64,000 bases of DNA, taken from Nocardioides kongjuensis (GTDB taxonomy: Bacteria; Actinomycetota; Actinomycetes; Propionibacteriales; Nocardioidaceae). Shown here piece after piece: positions 1-9,312 of this stretch. The translations under genes and the position numbers were made by a program. The notes beneath the pieces were generated by a model. The model worked only from the letters and a program-made list of their open reading frames with translations. It did no database searches and had not been told where the DNA came from. Numbering within the stretch: the stretch's first letter is position 1; every line of letters begins with the position of its first letter. The DNA is taken from NCBI RefSeq assembly GCF_013409625.1, contig NZ_JACCBF010000001.1:1488001-1552000 (forward strand). The letters run 5' to 3'.

Positions 1-1
1 G

Positions 2-817
2 CTGCGCCGCGCGCCCGATGCCGACCGGAGCATCCTCGACGCCCGGCCGGGCGACGAGATCGATCTCGCCGCAGGGCGGACCGTGCTTCGGCTGGAGGCG
101 CCGTACCCGACGGCCTCCTCGCCGACCGGTGCCGGCAACCGGCTCTGGCGAGCGACGTGGGACGGTGACCCGCCGGCTCGGACCGCCCACCGCTACGGCC
201 GGCCCATCGCCTACGGCTACCTCGACGAGCGCTACCCGCTCGCCGACCACCAGACCGTGTTCGGGCACGTCCCGGGCAGCGCCGAGATGGCGTCCGCGGC
301 GCGACCGTTCACCGCCGAGCTGGTCACCCGGCTGGTCGCCCGCGGCGTGCTCATCGCCCCGGTGACCCTGCACACCGGCGTGTCCTCGCAGGAGGCCGGC
401 GAGGCGCCGCAGCCCGAGCGGTTCGTCGTGCCCGTGGCCACGGCAGACCTGGTCAACCTGGTCCGCGCCCGGGGGCGCCGGGTCGTCGCCGTCGGCACGT
501 CGGCGACGCGAGCACTGGAGTCGGCCGTCGTCGACGGGTCACCGGGCATCGTGTCCGCGGCCAGCGGCTGGACTACCCGGGTCGTCACTCCGGGACACCC
601 ACCGCAGGTCGTCCAGGGCCTGGTCACCGGCTGGCACGACCCCGGCGCCTCCCACCTGCTGCTGGTCGAGGCGGTCGCGGGCGAAGCGCTCGCCCAGCGG
701 GCCTACGGCGCCGCGACCCGCGGCGGCTACCTGTGGCACGAGTTCGGCGACTCCAGCCTGCTGCTGCCGGCCCTGGCCGGAGCGCCGGCTTCAGGGGCGA
801 CTCGGGGCATTTCCTGA
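2..817 (+). CDS. QueA-like SAM:tRNA ribosyltransferase-isomerase family protein (5' partial)
   Basis: The frame is open from the left edge, so the N-terminus is outside the window; 271 residues are visible. Family blocks seen are HQTVFGHVPGSAE, AVGTSATRALE and the C-terminal VTGWHDPGASHLLLVEAVAG, which match the order of blocks in QueA, the enzyme that makes epoxyqueuosine in tRNA from S-adenosylmethionine. Unlike canonical QueA, as I recall it, the usual His/Glu-rich block after VTLHTG is replaced by an Ala/Glu/Pro stretch ending QPERFVVP, and the PTAGLHF-type motif reads ASAARPF. It may therefore be a divergent paralogue with another substrate. The family call is firm; the queuosine role is doubtful. 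Confidence 0.7.
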   Translation: MRRAPDADRSILDARPGDEIDLAAGRTVLRLEAPYPTASSPTGAGNRLWRATWDGDPPARTAHRYGRPIAYGYLDERYPLADHQTVFGHVPGSAEMASAARPFTAELVTRLVARGVLIAPVTLHTGVSSQEAGEAPQPERFVVPVATADLVNLVRARGRRVVAVGTSATRALESAVVDGSPGIVSAASGWTTRVVTPGHPPQVVQGLVTGWHDPGASHLLLVEAVAGEALAQRAYGAATRGGYLWHEFGDSSLLLPALAGAPASGATRGIS

Positions 818-853
818 TGCTGGTGGGTGGCCGGATCGGGCAAGGTGGGGGTC

Positions 854-1606
854 ATGCCCCCCGACACCTCGCTCGCCTCGCCGAAGCCGGTCGCGGCCCG
901 CGCCATCGACCTCCACAAGCGGTACGGATCGGGCGACTCGGAGGTCCGCGCGCTCGACGGGGTGAGCCTCGACATCGGCGCGGGCGAGTTCACGGCGATC
1001 ATGGGACCGTCCGGGTCCGGCAAGTCCACGCTCATGCACTGCCTCGCGGCCCTCGACACCCCGACGTCCGGGGAGGTGCAGATCGGCGAGGTCACGCTGT
1101 CCCGGCTGCGGGACAAGGCGCTGACCGCGCTGCGCCGTGAACAGGTCGGCTTCGTCTTCCAGGCCTTCAACCTCGTGCCGACGCTCACCGCCCGCGAGAA
1201 CATCCTGCTCCCGCTCAGCCTCGCCGGTCGCAAGCCCGACCAGGCCTGGTTCGACCTGGTCGTCGACGCGGTCGGCCTCCGGGACCGGCTCGGCCACCGG
1301 CCCTCGCAGATGTCCGGCGGCCAGCAGCAGCGGGTCGCCTGCGCGCGGGCGCTGGTCAGCAAGCCGTCGATCGTGTTCGCCGACGAACCGACCGGCAACC
1401 TCGACAGCACCTCGGGAGCGGAGGTGCTCGGGTTCCTGCGCCGCAGCGTCGACGAGTTCCACCAGACGATCGTGATGGTCACCCACGACCCCGTCGCGGC
1501 GTCGTACTGCGACCGGGTGGTGTTCCTCGCGGACGGACGCGTCGTCGACGAGCTCCGTGAGCCCAACCGCGACGCGATCCTGGAGAAGATGACGTGCTTC
1601 GCCTGA
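854..1606 (+). CDS. ABC transporter ATP-binding protein (MacB/LolD type)
   Basis: This 250-residue ATPase powers the FtsX-type permease encoded just downstream. Walker A is GPSGSGKST, the signature is MSGGQQQR and Walker B is IVFADEPTGNLD, followed by the switch histidine in VTHDP. The length and the LDS/TSGEV style are those of the MacB/LolD family, which drives lipoprotein, peptide or drug export by mechanotransmission. I chose ATG 854, preceded by a purine-rich AGGTGGGGG, over an in-frame GTG at 827. The 3' end overlaps the permease start by 13 nt, which implies translational coupling. The substrate is not indicated. Confidence 0.9.
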   Translation: MPPDTSLASPKPVAARAIDLHKRYGSGDSEVRALDGVSLDIGAGEFTAIMGPSGSGKSTLMHCLAALDTPTSGEVQIGEVTLSRLRDKALTALRREQVGFVFQAFNLVPTLTARENILLPLSLAGRKPDQAWFDLVVDAVGLRDRLGHRPSQMSGGQQQRVACARALVSKPSIVFADEPTGNLDSTSGAEVLGFLRRSVDEFHQTIVMVTHDPVAASYCDRVVFLADGRVVDELREPNRDAILEKMTCFA

Positions 1607-4152
1607 CGCTGCGCAACCTGCTCGCCCGCAAGGTCCGGCTCGTGATGAGCGGGCTGTCGGTCATCCTCGGCGTCGCGTTCCTCTCCGGTGTGCTGGTGTT
1701 CAGCAACGGCCTCTCGACGACGTTCGACGGGATCATCCACGGCTCGACGCCCGACGGCGTCGTCCGCGCCCAGGACACCGCGTCGTTCGACGGCGGGGTC
1801 TCCGGCCAGACCAGCCGCGCGCTCACGCCCGACGACGTTGCCCGGCTCAAGGCGCTGCCGCAGGTCGCGCGCGCCGACGGCGACGTCGCCGGGTTCGGGA
1901 TGAGCCTGCTCGCCAGCGACGGCACCCTGGTGGGCGGCACCGGCGCACCGACGCTCGCGTTCAACCACACCGACGGCCCCAACATGGACGGCGAACGCGC
2001 GCTGCTGCTCACCTCGGGTCGCTGGCCGGCCGGCCCGGGCGAGATCGTCCTCGACGAGGGCGCCGCGAAGGCGGGCGACTACCGGGTCGGCGACCAGGTC
2101 GAGCTGCTCGCACCGTTCGGGACACTCGAGCGCACCGCCGAGCTGGTCGGGACGGCGGAGTTCAACGGCGGCGGCACGGCGGGCGCGACCCTGCTGGTCT
2201 TCACCACCCAGGAGGCGCAGGCACTCTTCCTCGGCGGCAAGGACGTCTACAACCAGATCAGCCTCACCGCGGCCGACGGGGTGACGCAGGAGCAGCTCGC
2301 CGCCGCCGCACGGACCGTCCTGCCCGACGGGTTCGAGGCGGTGACCGGCGACGAGGTGGCGAAGGAGTCGCAGGACGCGGTCGGCACCTTCCTCGGGATC
2401 ATCAGCACCTTCCTGCTGGTGTTCGCGATCATCGCCGTCATCGTCGGCGGCTTCATCATCGTCAACACGTTCTCCATCCTCGTCGCCCAGCGCACCCGCG
2501 AGCTCGCGCTGCTGCGCGCCCTCGGCGCGGGACGGGGCCAGGTGACCCGCTCGGTGCTTCTCGAGGCGTTCGTGCTGGCGCTCGTCGCGACGACGGCCGG
2601 GATCGGCCTCGGCCTCGTGCTCGCCCGCGGGCTCGCTGCGATGTTCCGCTCGATCGGCCTCGACATCGCCAGCACGGCGCTCGACCTCACCCCGCGGGCG
2701 ATCGTCACCAGCTACGTCGTCGGCCTCGGCGTCACGATGGCCGCCGCCTACCTGCCCGCCCGGCGCGGCGCGAAGGTGGCGCCGGTGGCGGCGATGCGGG
2801 CCGACGTCGTGCCGGAACGCGGGTCCCTGCGTCGTCGTACGCTCGTCGGGGCGGTGCTGCTGGTCATCGGCGCCGGGTTCGCGGCCGTCGGCGTCGCCGG
2901 GGCTCCCGGCTCGGACGCCGCGTGGATCGGCGTGGGAGCGGTCATCTGGATCCTCACCGTCGCCGCGATCAGCCCCGTGGTCGGCAAGCCGGTGCTCGCC
3001 GTGTGCCGCTCGGTGTTCGGCCGCGTCTTCGGCACGACCGGGCGCCTCGCCGGCGAGAACGCGCTGCGCGACCCCCGTCGTACCGGCGCCACCGCCTCCG
3101 CGCTGATGATCGGACTCGCCCTGGTCTCCACCATCGGGGTCCTCGCCGCCTCCCTCAACGCCTCGGTCGACGACGTGGTCGACGAGCAGTTCACCGCCGA
3201 CCTGCTGGTGCAGAACTCGAACTTCCTGCCCTTCTCGACCGAGATCGGCGACAAGGTCGCGACGGTGCCCGGCGTCGCCGTCGTCAGCCGCCAGCAGTGG
3301 ACCGCGGCGCACGTGGCCTCGGGGCCGGGCAAGGGCGACACGGTGAGCGTGGCCGGCAACGACGCCGAGTACGCACGGATCTACCACCAGGACGTGGTCT
3401 CGGGCGTCGCCTCACCGACCGGCGCCGAGGCGGTCCTCTTCCGCTCGCTCGCCAGGGAGCTCGGCGTGAAGGTCGGCGACCAGCTCGACCTCGGCTTCCA
3501 GGGCGGCACGACGCTGCACCTCGAGGTCGCCGGGATCGTGGAGTCCGCCGACACGACCTCCGAGATCAGCATCCCGCTCGACCAGCTGGTGGCGGCCGGC
3601 GTGCTGCGCCAGGACTCGACGCTCAGCGTCCGCATCGCCCCGGGCGCCGACAAGGCGAAGGTCCGCGACGCCGTCGACGCCGCCGCCGCCTCCGCGCCGA
3701 TCGTCGGGGTCTTCGACAAGCAGGGCTTCGCCGACCAGATCCGCGACCAGGTCAACCAGCTGCTCTACATCATCTACGGCCTGCTGACCCTGGCCATCGT
3801 GATCGCCGTCATCGGGATCATCAACACCCTCGGCCTCAGCGTCATCGAGCGCACCCGCGAGATCGGCCTGCTCCGGGCGGTCGGCATGAGCCGGGCCAAG
3901 GTGCGCCGGATGATCACCCTGGAGTCGGTCGCCATCGCCGTCCTCGGTGCCGTGCTCGGCATGGTCCTCGGCCTGCTGATCGGCGTCCTGCTCCAGCGCT
4001 CGCTCTCCGACGACCTGAGCAGCCTCGGCCTCCCCCTCGGCCAGCTGCTGGCATTCCTCGTCGTGGCGATCGTGGTCGGCGTGCTGGCCGCCGTGATCCC
4101 CGCGGTCCGGGCGAGCCGGCTGGACGTGCTGGACGCGATCGCGAGCGAGTGA
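1594..4152 (+). CDS. FtsX-like ABC transporter permease (duplicated MacB-type)
   Basis: The 852-residue membrane protein has an N-terminal helix (about residues 15-37), a long extracytoplasmic domain (about 40-260), then helices near 265-290, 315-345 and 365-390. The module repeats, with helices near 405-460 and 500-520, a second extracellular domain, and three helices at about 720, 770 and 810. This is the duplicated FtsX architecture of actinobacterial exporters. The coupling motif RTRELALLRALGAG recurs as RTREIGLLRAVGMS before the two permease cores. Start GTG 1594 lies inside the ATPase gene. With its partner it probably moves lipids, lipoproteins or peptides across or out of the membrane; no substrate can be named. 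Confidence 0.9.
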   Translation: MLRLTLRNLLARKVRLVMSGLSVILGVAFLSGVLVFSNGLSTTFDGIIHGSTPDGVVRAQDTASFDGGVSGQTSRALTPDDVARLKALPQVARADGDVAGFGMSLLASDGTLVGGTGAPTLAFNHTDGPNMDGERALLLTSGRWPAGPGEIVLDEGAAKAGDYRVGDQVELLAPFGTLERTAELVGTAEFNGGGTAGATLLVFTTQEAQALFLGGKDVYNQISLTAADGVTQEQLAAAARTVLPDGFEAVTGDEVAKESQDAVGTFLGIISTFLLVFAIIAVIVGGFIIVNTFSILVAQRTRELALLRALGAGRGQVTRSVLLEAFVLALVATTAGIGLGLVLARGLAAMFRSIGLDIASTALDLTPRAIVTSYVVGLGVTMAAAYLPARRGAKVAPVAAMRADVVPERGSLRRRTLVGAVLLVIGAGFAAVGVAGAPGSDAAWIGVGAVIWILTVAAISPVVGKPVLAVCRSVFGRVFGTTGRLAGENALRDPRRTGATASALMIGLALVSTIGVLAASLNASVDDVVDEQFTADLLVQNSNFLPFSTEIGDKVATVPGVAVVSRQQWTAAHVASGPGKGDTVSVAGNDAEYARIYHQDVVSGVASPTGAEAVLFRSLARELGVKVGDQLDLGFQGGTTLHLEVAGIVESADTTSEISIPLDQLVAAGVLRQDSTLSVRIAPGADKAKVRDAVDAAAASAPIVGVFDKQGFADQIRDQVNQLLYIIYGLLTLAIVIAVIGIINTLGLSVIERTREIGLLRAVGMSRAKVRRMITLESVAIAVLGAVLGMVLGLLIGVLLQRSLSDDLSSLGLPLGQLLAFLVVAIVVGVLAAVIPAVRASRLDVLDAIASE

Positions 4153-4161
4153 GGCCGCAGG

Positions 4162-4177
4162 TCGTGACGCGTCACGA
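4162..4177. terminator. perfect 16-bp palindrome between convergent genes
   Basis: TCGTGACGCGTCACGA is a perfect inverted repeat in the 33-bp gap between the convergent permease and ABC-F genes. It could fold on either transcript and act as a bidirectional terminator, although no T-run follows. Confidence 0.45.
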
Positions 4178-4185
4178 GGCCGGCG

Positions 4186-5784
4186 TCAGGCCAGCGCGAC
4201 CAGGTCGGCGTAGTCCGGGCTCCACAGGTCCTCGACGCCGTCGGGGAGGATGAGCACCCGGTCCGGCTCGAGCGCGTGCACGGCGCCCTCGTCGTGGGTG
4301 ACCAGCACGATCGCGCCCTCGTAGCGCCGGATCGCGTTGAGGACCTCCTCGCGCGAGGCCGGGTCGAGGTTGTTGGTCGGCTCGTCGAGGAGCAGCACGT
4401 TGGCCGCCGACACGACGAGCGAGGCGAGGGCGAGACGGGTCTTCTCGCCGCCCGACAGGACGCCGGCCGGCTTGTGCACGTCGTCGCCGGAGAACAGGAA
4501 CGAGCCGAGCACCGAGCGGGCCTCGGTGTCGGTGAGCTGCGGCGCGGACGACTGCATGTTCTCGAGCACCGTGCGCGAGACGTCGAGGGTCTCGTGCTCC
4601 TGGGCGTAGTAGCCGACCTTGAGGCCGTGGCCGGCGACGACCTCGCCGGTGTCGGGCTTGTCGACGCCGGCGAGGATGCGCAGCATCGTGGTCTTGCCGG
4701 CGCCGTTGAGGCCGAGGATGACCACGCGGGAGCCCTTGTCGATCGCCAGGTCGACCGCGGTGAAGATCTCCAGGGCGCCGTACGACTTGGACAGGTCGTG
4801 CGCCGAGAGCGGGGTCTTGCCGCAGGCGGCCGGGGTCGGGAACTTGATCGCGGCGACCTTGTCGGACTGCCGCTCGCCCTCGACACCGTCGAGGAGCTTC
4901 TCGGCCCGCTTCAGCATCTGCTGCGCGGCGCTGGCCTTGGTGGCCTTCGCGCGCATCTTGTTGGCCTGGTCGGTGAGCGTCTTCGCCTTGTTCTGGGCGT
5001 TCATCAGCTCACGCTTGCGGCGGGCCTCGTCGGTCTCGCGCTGGGTGAGGTAGTTCTTCCAGCCCATGTTGTAGACGTCGATGACCGACCGGTTCGCGTC
5101 GAGGTGGAAGACCTTGTTGACGGTCTCCTCGAGCAGGTCGTTGTCGTGGCTGATCACGATGAAGCCGCCCTTGTAGGACTTCATCCAGTCCCGCAGCCAG
5201 GTGATCGAGTCGGCGTCGAGGTGGTTGGTCGGCTCGTCCAGGACGAGCACCTCGGCGCTGGAGAACAGGATCCGGGCGAGCTCGACCCGGCGTCGCTGAC
5301 CACCGGAGAGGGTGCCGAGCGGCTGGTCCATCAGCCGGTCCGGGATGCCGAGGCTCTGCGCGATCTGGAGCGCCTCGGTCTCGGCGGCGTACCCGCCGCC
5401 GGCGTCGAGCTCGTCCTGCGCGCGCTGGAACTTGCGGAACGCCTTGTCACGCTCGTGAGGGTCGTCGGAGGCCATCGCGACCTCGGCGGCCCGCATCCGT
5501 CGGACGGCGTCGTCGAGTCCGCGCGCGGACAGGATCCGGTCGCGGACGATGACCTCCGGGTCACCCACGCGCGGGTCCTGCGGGAGGTAGCCGAGCTCGC
5601 CGCTGTTGGTCACCGAGCCGCTGGCGGGCAGCGCGTCGCCGGCGAGCACCTTCGTGAGGGTGGTCTTGCCGGCGCCGTTGCGGCCGACGAGGCCGACCTT
5701 GTCGCCGGGGCCGACGCGGAAGCTGACGTTCTCCATGAGGAGCCGCGCACCGACGCGTACCTCGAGCTGGTGCACCGTGATCAT
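4186..5784 (-). CDS. ABC-F family ATPase (Rv1473-like)
   Basis: This is a soluble 532-residue protein with two ABC domains and no membrane segments, as in ABC-F factors that bind the ribosomal E site. Domain 1 has Walker A GRNGAGKTT, signature LSGGQRRR and Walker B VLVLDEPTNHLD. The charged inter-domain linker (about residues 245-320, rich in Lys/Arg/Glu) is the P-site tRNA-interacting arm. Domain 2 has GLNGAGKTT, LSGGEKTR and LLLDEPTNNLD. The N-terminal sequence resembles mycobacterial Rv1473 more than EttA. ATG 5784 was chosen because the first beta strand (MITVHQLEV) starts there. The role is ribosome protection or translation quality control; whether it gives antibiotic resistance cannot be read from the sequence. 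Confidence 0.88.
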   Translation of the reverse strand: MITVHQLEVRVGARLLMENVSFRVGPGDKVGLVGRNGAGKTTLTKVLAGDALPASGSVTNSGELGYLPQDPRVGDPEVIVRDRILSARGLDDAVRRMRAAEVAMASDDPHERDKAFRKFQRAQDELDAGGGYAAETEALQIAQSLGIPDRLMDQPLGTLSGGQRRRVELARILFSSAEVLVLDEPTNHLDADSITWLRDWMKSYKGGFIVISHDNDLLEETVNKVFHLDANRSVIDVYNMGWKNYLTQRETDEARRKRELMNAQNKAKTLTDQANKMRAKATKASAAQQMLKRAEKLLDGVEGERQSDKVAAIKFPTPAACGKTPLSAHDLSKSYGALEIFTAVDLAIDKGSRVVILGLNGAGKTTMLRILAGVDKPDTGEVVAGHGLKVGYYAQEHETLDVSRTVLENMQSSAPQLTDTEARSVLGSFLFSGDDVHKPAGVLSGGEKTRLALASLVVSAANVLLLDEPTNNLDPASREEVLNAIRRYEGAIVLVTHDEGAVHALEPDRVLILPDGVEDLWSPDYADLVALA

Positions 5785-5840
5785 GAGGAGACCATTCTCC
5801 CACGCCCGTTCGACACCCCCTAAACGACGGCCGTGTCCTC

Positions 5841-5846
5841 TAGGGT
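5841..5846 (+). promoter_or_regulatory. -10 element of a leaderless promoter
   Basis: TAGGGT ends 7 nt before GTG 5854. This spacing puts the transcription start at or next to the start codon and supports the metallopeptidase start chosen. Confidence 0.5.
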
Positions 5847-5853
5847 GCTGCAC

Positions 5854-6819
5854 GTGGTGCGATTCAATCCGAAGGCCCGCCTCGACCAGTCCCGGGTACG
5901 CGACGCCGGCTCCGGCGGCGGCGGTGGCATGGGTGGCGGTCTCGGGGGCGGCGGCATGCGGATCCCGATCCCGACCGGCAAGGGCGGCATCGGCGGCCTG
6001 ATCGGCGTGATCCTGGTCGTGGTGGTCACCCTCCTCCTCGGCGGCAACCCGCTGAGCGGGGGCGGCGGCACGGGCGGGCTCGGCAACGTCTACTCCCCCT
6101 CCCGGTTGAGCGACCAGCAACAGGGCACCGACCGCTACGCGGGCTGCAAGACCGGCGAGGACGCCAACAACAGCCAGGACTGCGCCCGGGTCGCGATCGA
6201 GAACTCGCTGACCGACTACTGGGGCACCGAGCTCGGCGGCAAGTTCCGCCCCGAGAAGGCGATGGTCACCTTCACCGGCTCCGTGGACACCGGTTGCGGT
6301 GCCGCGTCGTCGGCGGTCGGCCCGTTCTACTGCCCGACGGACGAGACGATCTACCTCGACACCACCTTCTTCGACGACGTCCTGGAGGGTCAGCTCGGCG
6401 GCCCCGACGGCAGCTTCGTCGAGTTCTACGTGCTCGCCCACGAGTACGGCCACCACATCTCCAACCTGCTCGGCTACATGGGGCAGGTCCGCAGCCAGCA
6501 GACCGGGCCGCAGAGCGACGGCGTACGCCTCGAGCTGCAGGCCGACTGCTACGCCGGCATGTGGGCCAAGCACGCGACGACCACCGAGGACGCGTCGGGC
6601 GAGAAGCTGATCCTGGACCTCACGCAGGACGACATCAACCAGGCCATCGAGGCCGCCAAGTCGGTCGGCGACGACTACATCCAGAAGCGCTCCGGCGGTC
6701 GGGTCAACGAGGAGGCCTGGACGCACGGCTCCTCGGCACAGCGCCAGAAGTGGTTCATGGTCGGCTTCCGGGAGGGCACGCTCGAGGCCTGCGACACGTT
6801 CGCGGCCCCCAAGGTCTGA
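5854..6819 (+). CDS. YpfJ-family neutral zinc metallopeptidase
   Basis: The 321-residue protein begins with the family's basic N-terminus (VRFNPKARLD), followed by a glycine-rich stretch and one membrane helix at about residues 48-66, so the catalytic part is probably outside the cytoplasmic membrane. The zinc motif HEYGH lies near residue 197, preceded by FVEFYVLA, and the downstream ELQADCYAG block supplies the third ligand, as in the YpfJ/neutral zinc metallopeptidase family. Substrates of this family are largely unknown. It is divergent from the ABC-F gene. GTG 5857 is an equally possible start. Confidence 0.85.
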   Translation: MVRFNPKARLDQSRVRDAGSGGGGGMGGGLGGGGMRIPIPTGKGGIGGLIGVILVVVVTLLLGGNPLSGGGGTGGLGNVYSPSRLSDQQQGTDRYAGCKTGEDANNSQDCARVAIENSLTDYWGTELGGKFRPEKAMVTFTGSVDTGCGAASSAVGPFYCPTDETIYLDTTFFDDVLEGQLGGPDGSFVEFYVLAHEYGHHISNLLGYMGQVRSQQTGPQSDGVRLELQADCYAGMWAKHATTTEDASGEKLILDLTQDDINQAIEAAKSVGDDYIQKRSGGRVNEEAWTHGSSAQRQKWFMVGFREGTLEACDTFAAPKV

Positions 6820-6839
6820 TCCCGGTCCTCAGCCGAGGC

Positions 6840-7745
6840 CTACAGCGCCAGCAGGTCCTCCATGTGCCCGAACGTGCGCTGCAGCGCACGCAGGTGGGGC
6901 GCCACGGCCGGGTGGCGGTACTTGCCGGCGAGCGCGCCCTCGCCACCCGCGACCCGGGCCAGCGCCCACTCCGCGCGGTTGAGCGCGGTGTAGACCGAGA
7001 CGACCTGGGCACCGAGCACCACGCTGGCGCGATCGGCGATCCCGTCCGGCAGGCCGAGCAGGTAGGCGTCGAGGAGCGGTTCGAACTCCTCGCGGGTGGA
7101 CAGGGACAGGTAGCCGAGGTCGCCGCCGACCGGGCCGTGGCCCAGCGTCCCCCAGTCGATCGCGAGCGCATCGTCGCCGTCGCGGCCGGGCAGGTTCAGC
7201 GCCGTCGGGTCGCCGTGCTGCGGGACCTGCGGCAGGGCGTCCAGCAGCGCGAGCAACCGCTCTCGATGGGTCCACAGGTGCTCGGCGACGTCGGCGACCG
7301 TGGTCCGGGCCAGGGTGGTCCAGCCGCCCCGCCGGGCGACCCGGCCGATCCGGTCGCGGAGCAGTGATGTGGCCAGGTACGGCGGGCGGCCGAGGTCCGC
7401 ACCGGAGAAACGGCCGAGCGACAAGGCCAGGAACAGACCGCTCGACGCGGCGTCCTCGACCCAGTCGCGCACGATCGTGACGCCGTCGTCGTCCTCCTCC
7501 ACCGAGGCGGCGGCCGATCGCAGCCCGGGGGTCTCGGCGGTCAGGCCGGTCGACAAGACGTCGGCCTCGCGACGCCAGTAGCCGGCGTGGGTGCGCTCGG
7601 ACAGGACGGCAGGGTCGCCCGGCGCCGGCGCACCGAGCCGCTTCACCACCACGGGCCGCCCACCGAGCGCGGTGCGCCACACGCCGACGGTGGACGTCCC
7701 CGTGCCTCCGGGGAGCGCCACCCAGTCGGGCTCGGGCTGCCACAT
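6840..7745 (-). CDS. aminoglycoside phosphotransferase-like (APH/choline kinase fold) protein
   Basis: The 301-residue protein keeps APH-fold landmarks: PVVVKRL (ATP-anchoring Lys of the N-lobe), the catalytic loop HGDPTALNL with Asp and Asn, and the metal-binding AIDWGTLGHG. Such proteins phosphorylate small hydroxyl substrates or serve as orphan kinases; the substrate is not predictable. ATG 7745 was chosen because an in-frame TTG at 7754 lies inside a -10-like element. It lies 10 bp downstream of the ABC permease gene but appears to have its own promoter, whose TAGTTT shares bases with that gene's stop codon. Confidence 0.75.
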   Translation of the reverse strand: MWQPEPDWVALPGGTGTSTVGVWRTALGGRPVVVKRLGAPAPGDPAVLSERTHAGYWRREADVLSTGLTAETPGLRSAAASVEEDDDGVTIVRDWVEDAASSGLFLALSLGRFSGADLGRPPYLATSLLRDRIGRVARRGGWTTLARTTVADVAEHLWTHRERLLALLDALPQVPQHGDPTALNLPGRDGDDALAIDWGTLGHGPVGGDLGYLSLSTREEFEPLLDAYLLGLPDGIADRASVVLGAQVVSVYTALNRAEWALARVAGGEGALAGKYRHPAVAPHLRALQRTFGHMEDLLAL

Positions 7746-7752
7746 GGTCGGC

Positions 7753-7758
7753 AAACTA
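7753..7758 (-). promoter_or_regulatory. -10 element of a leaderless promoter, overlapping a stop codon
   Basis: On the minus strand TAGTTT lies 7 nt before ATG 7745. Its TAG is also the stop codon of the upstream permease gene. Confidence 0.45.
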
Positions 7759-9312
7759 GCCGATGTCGCGCTCGCGGAACCGCCACCACGCCACGACGAG
7801 CAGCGCGGCCGCCACGGCGCTCAGGCCACCGGCACTCCCCCAGCTCCAGCCCTCGGCCGGCAGCGACGGCACGTGCGAGTACGGCGACAGGCCGGTCAGC
7901 CAGCCCGGCAGCTCGAGCACGTCGCCGAGCAGGCTGAGCGTCAAGAACGCCGCCGGCCACGCCCAGACCAGGACCGACCAGCGCAGCCCGACGGCCAGCG
8001 AGAGCACCGCGAGCGCACCGACCACCCAGGCTGCGGGCACCCACGCCAGTGCCGCGACGACCAGGTTGCCGATGCCGGGACCGTCCGCGGCGACGTACCC
8101 GATCCACAGGCCGACGCCGGTCACGACGAGGAGCCAGGCCGTACCGACGAGGGCCAGCACGGCCGACGCGGCGAACCAGCCGCTGCGGCTGGTCGCGGTC
8201 GCGAGCACGAGCTCCGCGCGGCCGTCCTGCTCGTCGTGGCCGGTGTGGCTGACCACGGTCACGGCGAAGTAGGTGAGGACGACCGCGACGACCGAGAGGA
8301 TCGCCGCGACGAGGGCACCGCCGAGCTCGTCGATGATCGACTGGGCGACCTCGGAGTCGAGCAGGTCGCCGATGCCGGGCGCGATCATGCCGAAGACCAC
8401 TCCCAGCACGCCGGCCGCGACCGACCACAGCACGAGCGTCGTGGCGTGCACCTTGACCGCGAGGGCGAACGCGTCGGCCAGCCGCGGCGAGCCCGTCCTC
8501 GGCCCGGGTCGGGTCGGCACCAGTCCTGAGCCGAGGTCGCGGCGGGTGCGCAGCACGACCGCGGCTGCGGCCAGTGCTGCGGCGAGGAGGAGGTAGCAGG
8601 CCAGCAGCCACCAGCGCACCTCGCCGTACGCGCGGACCCGGGTGTTCCAGCCGAGCGGCGAGAGCCAGCTCAGCCACCCGGGGCCGGTGTCGCCGGCGGC
8701 ACGCAGCACGAACAGGACGCCCACCACCCCGGCCGCGTACGCCGCACAGGTGCGGGCGCTGGCGGACAGCTGGGCGGTCACCGCGCCGATGCCCGCGGCC
8801 ACCAGCGCGGTCCCGGCCCACAGCGCGCCGAAGGCCAGCGACCCGGTCGCCTCGAGCCCGGACACGGTGTTCCCGAGCGCGGTGAGCACGCCGAGCACCA
8901 GCGCCAGCAGCACGGCCTCGACCAGGGTGGCGAGCAGCGGTGCGTGGCGGCCGACGGCGGTGCCGCCGATCAGCTCGGTGCGGCCGGTCTCCTCCTCGAC
9001 CCGGGTGTGCCGGCGCACCACCACGACGAACAGCACCGCCACGAAGACGGCGTACAGCACCGTCATCTTGGTCATCGCCAGCTCGCCCACGCTGGTGACG
9101 TCGAGGATCGGGCCGTAGAGCGCGACGATCGCCGGGCTGGCGTTGATCGCCTCGGCCGCGCGGACCCGGTCGGCCTGGTCGGCGTACAGGCCCGGGGTGG
9201 CCGCGGCCGACGCGACGCTCATCAGCACGAGCACCCCGAGCGCCACGGGTGCGAGGATCCGGTCCTGGCGCAGCCCGAGGCGCAGGAGCAGCCGCCAACC
9301 GGTCGTGCTCAT
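7756..9312 (-). CDS. ABC-2 type exporter permease
   Basis: This is a 518-residue polytopic membrane protein with about twelve hydrophobic segments in two repeated halves, typical of the large single-chain ABC-2 permeases of actinobacterial drug/polyketide exporters (tetronasin-type). The first half carries the conserved cytoplasmic run [16 protein letters not shown] and the second half the parallel [16 protein letters not shown], which shows internal duplication. Start ATG 9312 overlaps the ATPase stop in ATGA. With the ATPase and the divergent regulator it forms a small regulated efflux unit; the substrate is unknown. Confidence 0.85.
   Translation of the reverse strand: MSTTGWRLLLRLGLRQDRILAPVALGVLVLMSVASAAATPGLYADQADRVRAAEAINASPAIVALYGPILDVTSVGELAMTKMTVLYAVFVAVLFVVVVRRHTRVEEETGRTELIGGTAVGRHAPLLATLVEAVLLALVLGVLTALGNTVSGLEATGSLAFGALWAGTALVAAGIGAVTAQLSASARTCAAYAAGVVGVLFVLRAAGDTGPGWLSWLSPLGWNTRVRAYGEVRWWLLACYLLLAAALAAAAVVLRTRRDLGSGLVPTRPGPRTGSPRLADAFALAVKVHATTLVLWSVAAGVLGVVFGMIAPGIGDLLDSEVAQSIIDELGGALVAAILSVVAVVLTYFAVTVVSHTGHDEQDGRAELVLATATSRSGWFAASAVLALVGTAWLLVVTGVGLWIGYVAADGPGIGNLVVAALAWVPAAWVVGALAVLSLAVGLRWSVLVWAWPAAFLTLSLLGDVLELPGWLTGLSPYSHVPSLPAEGWSWGSAGGLSAVAAALLVVAWWRFRERDIG

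Noticed and set aside
2464..2472. KstR-like AACACGTTC inside the FtsX permease gene
   Set aside because: It is formed by the common codons AAC-ACG-TTC inside a coding region and lacks the outer consensus bases.
727..3387. long antisense open frame opposite the ABC exporter
   Set aside because: It has a GC-rich, Arg/Gly/Asp-biased composition and no motif, and lies wholly opposite a clear ABC pair. It is typical third-position GC shadow.
5785..6726. upstream extension of the ABC-F frame
   Set aside because: It is antisense to the zinc metallopeptidase, and the ABC-F fold begins at ATG 5784.
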